From Bacteroidales bacterium (lineage in GTDB: Bacteria; Bacteroidota; Bacteroidia; Bacteroidales; WCHB1-69), in contig JAISRU010000086.1 of the NCBI GenBank assembly GCA_031273515.1, positions 1-5,464 of the forward strand: a stretch of 5,464 nt of DNA, read 5' to 3'. This document shows, one piece after another, positions 1 through 5,464 of this stretch; positions within the stretch are counted from its first letter, which is position 1; the number at the start of each line of letters is the position of its first letter. The position numbers and the translations under genes were made by a program. A model generated the notes under the pieces. That model did no database searches. It worked only from the letters and a program-made list of their open reading frames with translations, and was not told the DNA's origin.

Positions 1-1814
1 TGCATGTTTATCAGATGATAATATTCTCCTTGTCGAGAGAGTAATTCTTCGTGAGCGCCTTGTTCTACGATTACGCCTTCTTTCAAGACGATAATCCGAT
101 CGGCATTGCGGATCGTCGACAAGCGATGCGCTATCACAACAGACGTGTGTCGATACATCAGATTATTCAACGCTTCCTGAACAGCCTGTTCCGACTGACT
201 GTCCAATGATGACGTCGCTTCGTCCAACAAAAATACAGACGGATTTCGCAATATCGCTCGTGCTATACTTAATCGCTGACGCTGTCCGCCTGACAATTTT
301 ACACCCCTGTCACCGATTATCGTTTCGTATCCCTGAGGCATCTCCATAATGAATTCGTGCGCATTCGCATGTCGTGCCGCCTGAATAACCAACTCCTTTT
401 CTGTATCGGTCTTCCCGAAACAAATATTGTTCAAGACCGTGTCGTTAAATAACATTACGTCTTGCGTTACGACCCCGAATAACGTTCTGACATCTGATAT
501 AACATATTCTCGAATATCTTTTCCGTCGATAAGGATTTCTCCGGCGTTCACATCGTAAAACCGAAGTAAAAGGTTCAGCAAAGTCGACTTTCCTCCTCCC
601 GAATTGCCTACCAATGCAATTGTTTCTCCCTTCCTTATCTCCAAATTAATATCGCGCAGGACAGGATCTTTCTCATACGCAAAACTGACATGTCTGAACA
701 CAATGTCGTGTTTCAGTTCTTTGATTGATATTGCTTGAGGCTTCTCAGTGATTTTTTCTTCACTGTCCATGATCTCGAATATTCGGCGAGCGGAAACCAA
801 TCCCTTCTGAATATAGGAATATCCTCTCACTGACGCCTGAACTGACGGAATAAGTCGTGCAAATACAATGATAAAAAGGATCAGTCCCGTAGCCGTTATA
901 CCCTGATTATGCTGCAATAACATCCCCCCTACCCACACAATGAAGACTAAACTCAACACGGCAAACATCTCCGAAACAGGCGCCGACAATTCAATATACC
1001 GTATCCCCTTCTTGGCATACTGTGCAAATCGTCTGTTGACCGAACTGAACTTGTCGTAAAAATAGTTCTGAGATGTAAATCCTTTGATGATCCGAACCCC
1101 AGACAGCGTTTCTTCGTACATCGACGACAATGCGCTCAGTTCTGTCTGTTCCTGCAAAGATTTTCGTCGAATGGCTTTGTTTATCTTCCTCGTAGAATAA
1201 CTCACGAGCGGAAAAATCAACAACGAAAGCAGGGTCAGCCATGGATTGATCATAAATAAAGTAACAATGAAAATCAGTATCACCCAAGGCTGTTTGATCA
1301 ACAGTTCGACTAAACATCTCACCAAAGCAGTACTCACTTCGTGCATGTCGGCATTGAAACGGGTAATCATATCTCCCGATTTATGCTTCGTATAAAATGA
1401 AAGAGGCAGTCGCAGAATTTTATCAAACAAATCATTCCTGATGTCCTTCACCACGCCGGCATTGACGGGCGTCAGATAATAAAACCCCAGAAATCGAAAC
1501 AAATTCGACAGTAAAGAACAAAAGATAAATACGCCGGAAATAAACATCAATGCCGCAAAAACGCCGTAATTACTGTTGAATAACGTAATATAATACGACA
1601 ACCATCCAATAATGGCGTCGGTGGAAAAACTCCATGCCGGACGAACTGTTACCGGTTCTGTCATTCCAAACAAAAGAGAGATAAACGGAACTATCATCCC
1701 CAACGTGAAAAGAGAAAAAAAGGCATACAGCATATTGTAAAAAAATGCCTTCACGATATACAAACGATACGGTTTGATATAGTTCAGTATTCGTTTAAAA
1801 TCATTCTTCATCAT
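1..1814 (-). CDS. MsbA-like ABC exporter, fused permease and ATPase (C-terminus cut by window edge)
   Basis: This is a type I ABC exporter half-transporter that would work as a dimer in the inner membrane, using ATP to flip or export a lipid or other hydrophobic substrate. The visible 604 codons are open, with no stop before the edge. Residues about 1-340 form the transmembrane domain, with hydrophobic segments near 20-49, 83-113, 170-206, 277-300 and 308-330. The ATPase domain has all key motifs: A-loop Tyr380, Walker A GNSGGGKST (403-411, Lys409), Q-loop Gln451, signature LSGGQRQR (507-514), Walker B Asp531 with catalytic Glu532, D-loop SSLD (535-538) and H-loop His563. It should therefore be active. 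MsbA-type proteins are about 580-615 residues, so only a few C-terminal residues are probably missing. The start is the ATG overlapping the upstream stop codon; a second ATG follows directly. The substrate cannot be read from sequence, so LPS/lipid A versus a drug-type substrate stays open. Confidence 0.93.
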   Translation of the reverse strand, partial: MMKNDFKRILNYIKPYRLYIVKAFFYNMLYAFFSLFTLGMIVPFISLLFGMTEPVTVRPAWSFSTDAIIGWLSYYITLFNSNYGVFAALMFISGVFIFCSLLSNLFRFLGFYYLTPVNAGVVKDIRNDLFDKILRLPLSFYTKHKSGDMITRFNADMHEVSTALVRCLVELLIKQPWVILIFIVTLFMINPWLTLLSLLIFPLVSYSTRKINKAIRRKSLQEQTELSALSSMYEETLSGVRIIKGFTSQNYFYDKFSSVNRRFAQYAKKGIRYIELSAPVSEMFAVLSLVFIVWVGGMLLQHNQGITATGLILFIIVFARLIPSVQASVRGYSYIQKGLVSARRIFEIMDSEEKITEKPQAISIKELKHDIVFRHVSFAYEKDPVLRDINLEIRKGETIALVGNSGGGKSTLLNLLLRFYDVNAGEILIDGKDIREYVISDVRTLFGVVTQDVMLFNDTVLNNICFGKTDTEKELVIQAARHANAHEFIMEMPQGYETIIGDRGVKLSGGQRQRLSIARAILRNPSVFLLDEATSSLDSQSEQAVQEALNNLMYRHTSVVIAHRLSTIRNADRIIVLKEGVIVEQGAHEELLSRQGEYYHLINM

Positions 1815-1816
1815 TA
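1809..1816 (-). other. Stop/start overlap TAATG linking the two genes
   Basis: On the minus strand the TAA stop of the barrel gene (1816-1814) shares its last A with the ATG of the ABC exporter (1814-1812). Another ATG follows at 1811-1809. No purine-rich ribosome binding site is visible just upstream; the preceding bases are an AT-rich coding end. Such overlaps usually mean that ribosomes ending the first gene restart on the second, so both proteins are probably made together from one mRNA. Confidence 0.85.
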
Positions 1817-4800
1817 AAAATCCAGATTGAACGAAAGATAAAACACGCCTTTATCAGCCACTTTATAATTTTCTACTCCCCATGCGTAGTCGAGCCGAAT
1901 AAAATAACTGAACAACTGAAACCGCAATCCCATGCCAAATCCGCCCACAATGGGTTCGGTCTGTTTTTTGAGCGTTATCTTGATAGCCTCTCCGCTTTGG
2001 ATGGTCTGCGTAAACAGGACATTGTTCTCCAAATAAGGATGCAGTCCAACCCAAGCCGTCCCCATATCTCCAAAAAGAACCAATTGCAAGGATTGCAGAA
2101 ATTCGCTCCGCAGCGGCTTCCGAACAAAACACTGGACTATCTGAAATCGCAATTCCGAATTAAGCACAAAGAAATTAGACCCGTTGCGGATATTCTGAAT
2201 AAATCCGCGCATATTGGTTGCCAGCGTCTGGTAGCTGTAATTCACCGACGTATCAATGCTTACTTCCCTGTTGAACTTGGGAATTATCCAGTTATCCACT
2301 CCGCCCATGTAATAGATAAGTCGATTTTTTCCAAAAGAAGCGCTCGCCGCAAATCGATTTGCCCACACCAATGTATTGTGCAATCTGGCATAATAGCGCA
2401 TATCCATTCCCACGACGAACATATTGTGAAAGTCGTTGTTCGGGATACATGAAAATTCGGCAAACACTTTTCCTCTGAAACCGCGCATCAGATTGATAGC
2501 CATTTTGCGGGTATTGTCGATAATATATTCCTCTTTTGCGCCAATCCAGATACTCTGAGCGGGTCGTTTCTGCAGACTGTAATCATCGACAGCCCGAATA
2601 TCGTTCCGATTATAACGCAAAACAAAAGATGTATGCAGACTGTTTACCCTGTCGAAAGGATATTTCAGGATATAATGCAGATTGATGTTTTGCTGACGCA
2701 GATTATAAAATCCGTCGAACGACTTCAACGACTGAAAATGTAACACAATCTGTCTGTCCAAACGACGTTTCAGATTTTCGTAGCTGTACAGAAATTCAAG
2801 ATTGTTGAAATCTATCGAAATACGTACTCCTCCTGTCATGCGGAAATCTTCCATCAGGTCGCGTATGCCTATCATCAGAAAAGCGTTTAATCCTGCATTG
2901 AGATAAATCGGCGTCTGCGCCTGCACGAATTGCTGATAAGACATGTTCAGAAAATTAAAATCGGCTTGTGCAACCATTTCTCCGATGAAATACTGTACCT
3001 CGTAATTGCGGGGAAGCAACGAGATTTCGGGTTGTGTCCCGGGAGACGCCGCAGGTTCTTCTTTTGTTACCGCATTTGTATCATCAGAGGAAGGAATGTT
3101 CAAGTCGGATGTCCGAAACTGACGCAGTCGTTTTTGCGGAGTTTTTTGCTGTTCGACGCTGTCAGCGGTTTCTTCTTCGACAGACGCAACTGCAGGAAAA
3201 AACAATTCCCGTTTCTTCATGTCGGAAAAAGAAGCATGATTTTCTGTTCCGATAATCTGTCGTCCATTTCGGATTAGCTGCTGAGCAACAACGCCATTCA
3301 CAGGATCAATGTCCTGAGAAAGAATGCCCGTATTGTAATTGCTCACAGGATACCAGTCCACGCGATAGGTGTAATGTATGCCCGTATCGATATGACTGAT
3401 TACATTTTTAAACGCTCCCCCATAACGATTGCCCACGCCATTGTTATCGCTCAGAAACGAAACATAATCTTTTCCCGCCTCCATAGCATAGGTTTCATTG
3501 GCAGACGAGGTATGAGTAACACGATTAAGCTGTTTTTCTTTGGTTGCAATATCGTACAGAAACAGATCGTATTTTCCCTGCTGAAATCCTTTATCTGCAC
3601 CGAGCGTATCGTTGTGCCGACTTGAACTGAATATCAGTCGCGTATTATTTGTGATGAAACGGGGAGCGAAATCGTCGGCTTTGTCGTTGGTGATTTGCTC
3701 CAACGAACGCGACGGTACATTGTAAAGATAAATGTCCGACCGACCATCTTTGACCCCCGACAACGCAATATAACGACCGTCGGAAGAGTACGAAAAATCG
3801 GTTATTTTCTCAATGAACATAACCTGTTTATCGTCGAATTTCTTTTTGTCTATGCGATACGGATGCAGATAGACTTTATCGTGATATTCGGTCATCATCA
3901 TCAGGAAACTGCCCGAAGGATGCCATGCAAGCAAAGGATAGCTGTAATCGGGATTGTCCTCTATGCGGTAATGAAATCGGTAGATGCATGTTTTACGATT
4001 GTCTTGCAGGTTCAGCAGCCAGACTTTCACCCGTCCTTCTCTGTTGCTGACGTAGGCGAGCAGCGTTCCGTCGGGAGAGATGCGGGGATACAGATAGTCG
4101 GTATATTTTTTATATTTAAACAGAGATGCTTCCACCGTATCCTGTTCATCTGCTTGCTGGGACGTGTATTTATCGTGATAATATGCCTGCCATTCCGACA
4201 AAAGGTCGTCGAAAGGGGTTCGCAGGGCATAGTAGATGGCTCGTTCGTAGTTTCGGGTCGCTCCTGCGTAGTAGAGTACGACGGGAATAACGCCTTCGCC
4301 GTACTGATCTGCCACGAATTTCCAGAACGAAAATCCGGCTGTCTGCTGTTCCGACACTGACAGATTATGTATCTTTTTATATCTTCCGCTAAATACGCCG
4401 TCTTTGACTTTGTTGTCTAATTCGTGCGACCATTCTTTAGAGAGATAAGCGCTTAATCCGTCTGTAAACCACGTCGGAAAAGCAGAAGCATAGCTTGCCG
4501 AAATATTCGACCCGACCGTCCTGCCGACCAGAAAATTATTGACAAACAAACCTGCAAGTCCGCCGCGCAGATCGTCCAGAAAAGTATTCAGATTACCTTT
4601 GAAATACAGGAATAATTTATCTCCATAGAGGGGCGTTATTCCGCCTGTATTGTAGAAGTCGTCTTCCTGATATCCGATGTTCGACTGCATGAAGTCCGAC
4701 TGACGCGCATAAATAATAATCTGTATCTTGTTCTGAAGATTTATTCCTAATTTGTCTTCTAATTTCAACACGGTTTCGGAGATATACTCAGAAGCAAAAC

Positions 4801-5023
4801 CGGCTAATTCTTTCGACTGAGGATAATAATAAATATCAGCCAGAGGAGTTCGGTAATAATTCCAGATGCGTTCCGCGTGTTGAATGCGACTTTTTCCAAA
4901 CGTCAGATTGTATCCGTTGTAAAACTGCGCATCCACCGACATCGCTGAAATACACATCAGAAAACAAAAAACAACAATCGATCGCAACCCATAAAAACAA
5001 GACTTCTTATTATCTATAATCAT
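1814..5023 (-). CDS. Exported pseudo-peptidase / PD40 beta-propeller / Omp85-type outer-membrane barrel fusion
   Basis: This 1069-residue protein has a signal peptide (basic start, hydrophobic 14-28, likely cleavage after Ala32 in SVDA-QF). Residues about 33-290 resemble gluzincin (peptidase MA-like) domains: the PTWFTDGLSAYLS segment (183-195) matches the usual W-x-x-E-G-x-A-x-Y region, but Asp188 replaces Glu and GGLAG (154-158) stands where HExxH is expected. Residues about 305-600 contain TolB/PD40 propeller blades (YPRISPDGTLLAYVSN at 312-327; FSYSSDGRYIALSG at 410-423). A disordered Pro/Glu/Ser-rich linker covers about 610-672. Residues about 690-1069 are a beta-barrel with an Omp85 loop-6-like MRGF (938-941), LVLFGDMGTAW (981-991), GGFGMGLRF near the end and a terminal Phe. 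No POTRA domain is visible. It probably sits in the outer membrane with the propeller in the periplasm. Homologues are often named TolB-like or PD40 protein; that name misses the barrel. Function is unknown. The start is supported by the signal peptide. Confidence 0.9.
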   Translation of the reverse strand: MIIDNKKSCFYGLRSIVVFCFLMCISAMSVDAQFYNGYNLTFGKSRIQHAERIWNYYRTPLADIYYYPQSKELAGFASEYISETVLKLEDKLGINLQNKIQIIIYARQSDFMQSNIGYQEDDFYNTGGITPLYGDKLFLYFKGNLNTFLDDLRGGLAGLFVNNFLVGRTVGSNISASYASAFPTWFTDGLSAYLSKEWSHELDNKVKDGVFSGRYKKIHNLSVSEQQTAGFSFWKFVADQYGEGVIPVVLYYAGATRNYERAIYYALRTPFDDLLSEWQAYYHDKYTSQQADEQDTVEASLFKYKKYTDYLYPRISPDGTLLAYVSNREGRVKVWLLNLQDNRKTCIYRFHYRIEDNPDYSYPLLAWHPSGSFLMMMTEYHDKVYLHPYRIDKKKFDDKQVMFIEKITDFSYSSDGRYIALSGVKDGRSDIYLYNVPSRSLEQITNDKADDFAPRFITNNTRLIFSSSRHNDTLGADKGFQQGKYDLFLYDIATKEKQLNRVTHTSSANETYAMEAGKDYVSFLSDNNGVGNRYGGAFKNVISHIDTGIHYTYRVDWYPVSNYNTGILSQDIDPVNGVVAQQLIRNGRQIIGTENHASFSDMKKRELFFPAVASVEEETADSVEQQKTPQKRLRQFRTSDLNIPSSDDTNAVTKEEPAASPGTQPEISLLPRNYEVQYFIGEMVAQADFNFLNMSYQQFVQAQTPIYLNAGLNAFLMIGIRDLMEDFRMTGGVRISIDFNNLEFLYSYENLKRRLDRQIVLHFQSLKSFDGFYNLRQQNINLHYILKYPFDRVNSLHTSFVLRYNRNDIRAVDDYSLQKRPAQSIWIGAKEEYIIDNTRKMAINLMRGFRGKVFAEFSCIPNNDFHNMFVVGMDMRYYARLHNTLVWANRFAASASFGKNRLIYYMGGVDNWIIPKFNREVSIDTSVNYSYQTLATNMRGFIQNIRNGSNFFVLNSELRFQIVQCFVRKPLRSEFLQSLQLVLFGDMGTAWVGLHPYLENNVLFTQTIQSGEAIKITLKKQTEPIVGGFGMGLRFQLFSYFIRLDYAWGVENYKVADKGVFYLSFNLDF

Positions 5024-5052
5024 TGTTCGATTTTATCCAAATTTTTCACCCT

Positions 5053-5085
5053 GCAAAAGTACATAATTTAATTGAGAATTTTCAG
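5053..5085 (-). promoter_or_regulatory. Predicted Bacteroidetes-type promoter for the two-gene operon
   Basis: Read on the minus strand, TACTTTTGC (5061-5053) fits the Bacteroidetes -7 consensus TAnnTTTGC exactly. A weak -33 match (CTG, 5085-5083, against consensus TTG) lies 21 bases upstream, within the usual spacing. Transcription would start around 5045-5050, leaving a leader of about 25 bases before the ATG at 5023. The leader is AT-rich with no Shine-Dalgarno sequence, as is common in this phylum. The -7 match is what the sequence shows; promoter activity is inferred. Confidence 0.65.
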
Positions 5086-5114
5086 TCATGCCATTCGGGT
5101 GATTATCTTTAGCA

Positions 5115-5195
5115 CACAGATGACACAGATTAAGCAGATGAACACAGATTTTTTTATTACACAGAGAACACAGAGAAGACACAGAGTTACACAGC
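5115..5195 (+). repeat. Irregular CACAGA direct-repeat block
   Basis: CACAGA occurs exactly at 5115, 5124, 5143, 5160, 5169 and 5180, with a degenerate CACAGC at 5190. Most intervals are about 9-11 bases and two are 17-19, so the copies recur roughly every one or two helical turns. From memory, similar ACACAGAGAACACAGAG-type noncoding stretches are dispersed in many unrelated bacterial genomes and produce false predicted peptides rich in TQR/HR. That resemblance is recalled, not searched. Confidence 0.75.
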
Positions 5196-5218
5196 GTTTT
5201 TTCTCTTGTTCTCCGTGT
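5159..5218. repeat. Inner inverted repeat (long hairpin) within the CACAGA block
   Basis: The left arm ACACAGAGAACACAGAGAA (5159-5177) pairs with the right arm 5201-5218, whose reverse complement is ACACGGAGAACAAGAGAA. One mismatch and one single-base gap interrupt the pairing. The loop is about 23 bases. On the plus strand a run of six T (5223-5228) follows four bases after the stem, so a plus-strand transcript could form a weak terminator-like structure, but no plus-strand gene ends here. The arm is nested inside the outer inverted repeats at 5089-5098 and 5234-5243. Confidence 0.7.
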
Positions 5219-5258
5219 AGCCTTTTTTATCTTCCGAATGGCAATCCTGATTCAGACA

Positions 5259-5439
5259 ATAATCGAAGAGAAATACACCCAGAATCACCCTATTCTACCT
5301 ATAATCGGAGAGAAATATACCCAGAATCACCCTATTCTACCCATAATCGGAGAGAAATATACCCAGAATCACCCTATTCTACCCATAATCAGAGAGAAAT
5401 ATGCCCAGAATCACCCTATTCTACCCATAATCGAAGAGA
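5259..5439. repeat. 42-bp tandem minisatellite, four full copies plus a partial fifth
   Basis: Units begin with ATAATC at 5259, 5301, 5343 and 5385; a fifth starts at 5427 and loses similarity after about 13 bases. Copies 2 and 3 are identical. Copy 1 differs from them at three positions and copy 4 at two, and all five changes are transitions. Each unit holds a short inverted repeat, AGAAT-CACCCT-ATTCT, and three C triplets spaced ten bases apart on the plus strand. Because 42 is a multiple of three, the plus strand stays open as a 14-residue peptide repeat (NRREIYPESPYSTH), but four of the five changes alter the peptide and the reading frame runs in from the CACAGA block, so coding is unlikely. 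All three minus-strand frames contain stops within each unit. No spacers are present, so this is not CRISPR. Confidence 0.92.
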
Positions 5440-5464
5440 CAATAAGCCTGTCAATCCTTAAATC

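Larger units (their letters stand above)
5082..5250. mobile_element. MITE-like palindromic element with terminal inverted repeats (candidate)
   Basis: The ends are TCAGTCATGCCATTCGG (5082-5098) and, as reverse complement of 5234-5250, TCAGGATTGCCATTCGG. They match at 14 of 17 positions, including a perfect 10-bp core (TGCCATTCGG / CCGAATGGCA). The roughly 169-bp interval is noncoding and holds CACAGA repeats and a second nested hairpin. Small size, terminal inverted repeats and no coding capacity fit a MITE or a REP-like dispersed palindrome. TTCAG occurs at both borders (5081-5085 and 5251-5255), which could be a 5-bp target duplication, though it overlaps the left inverted repeat and may be chance. 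No transposase is in the window, so the mobile nature is inferred. Confidence 0.5.
5024..5464. other. Noncoding region upstream of the operon
   Basis: This 441-base stretch holds no gene that I can support. From left to right it contains the short leader and promoter of the minus-strand operon, the palindromic MITE-like element and the 42-bp tandem array, followed by about 25 bases of unassigned sequence to the window edge. The one long plus-strand frame (5072-5461) is made almost entirely of the repeats and is judged spurious. No tRNA, rRNA or known riboswitch fold was recognised. Confidence 0.75.

Noticed and set aside
991..1317. Minus-strand open frame of 108 residues
   Set aside because: It overlaps the ABC exporter transmembrane domain in another frame. 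The exporter frame is continuous with all ATPase motifs.
1997..2452. Plus-strand open frame of 151 residues opposite the barrel region
   Set aside because: It is antisense to the conserved Omp85-like segment and has no family features; shadow frame.
3695..4360. Long plus-strand open frame of 221 residues opposite the propeller region
   Set aside because: It lies wholly antisense to a well-supported coding sequence, shows no recognisable domain, and is best explained as a shadow frame.
4415..4426. HELD at residues 200-203 as a possible zinc-binding HExxH
   Set aside because: The sequence reads HELDN, lacking the second His, and it lies after rather than before the WFTDG segment.
4950..4961. 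Cys24 of the barrel protein as a lipoprotein lipidation site
   Set aside because: The preceding residues FLM do not fit the lipobox, which needs small residues before Cys, and an ordinary cleavage site after Ala32 fits better.
5159..5228. Rho-independent terminator on the plus strand
   Set aside because: The loop is about 23 bases, the stem is interrupted and four bases separate it from the T run; no plus-strand gene ends upstream.
5259..5439. CRISPR array
   Set aside because: Units are contiguous at 42 bp with no unique spacers, and no cas genes are near.
5242..5458. CAATCCT at 5242-5248 and 5452-5458 flanking the tandem array as a target duplication
   Set aside because: Seven bases of simple sequence can recur by chance, and the first copy lies inside the terminal repeat of the neighbouring element.
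5072..5461. Plus-strand open frame of 129 residues with a 14-residue peptide repeat
   Set aside because: It is built from the CACAGA block and the 42-bp array. Four of five unit differences change the peptide, there is no signal or domain, and its start lies at the promoter of the opposite gene.

Overview
This 5.5 kb window looks like a chromosomal piece of a Bacteroidetes genome, probably Bacteroidales. The base for this is a promoter of the Bacteroidetes type (TAnnTTTG -7 element), start codons without a clear Shine-Dalgarno sequence, and the protein families present. The assignment is inference; no rRNA or other marker gene is in the window.

Layout: both genes are on the minus strand and read from right to left. 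A predicted promoter (about 5053-5085) precedes a 1069-residue exported protein (1814-5023). Its N-terminal domain resembles a gluzincin metallopeptidase whose zinc-binding site is lost. A PD40/TolB-like beta-propeller and a proline/acid-rich linker follow. The C-terminal domain is an outer-membrane barrel with Omp85-superfamily hallmarks (an RGF motif and a terminal Phe). Its stop codon shares one base with the start of the second gene (1-1814), an almost complete type I ABC exporter of the MsbA/lipid-multidrug class that runs off the left edge with probably only a few residues missing. The one-base overlap (TAATG) argues for a co-transcribed, translationally coupled pair: an inner-membrane exporter and an outer-membrane barrel with a large periplasmic part. 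A joint role in envelope lipid or glycolipid export or assembly is plausible but not shown by the sequence.

The remaining 441 bases on the right (5024-5464) hold no convincing gene. They carry (i) the promoter, (ii) a MITE-like element of about 169 bp with 17-bp imperfect terminal inverted repeats (14/17), filled with CACAGA repeats and an inner hairpin, and (iii) a minisatellite of four 42-bp units plus a partial fifth. The left end of the MITE-like element lies in the -33 region of the promoter.

The points most worth a second look are the GGLAG sequence sitting where HExxH is expected, the POTRA-less propeller-Omp85 fusion coupled to an ABC exporter, and the palindromic element abutting the promoter.
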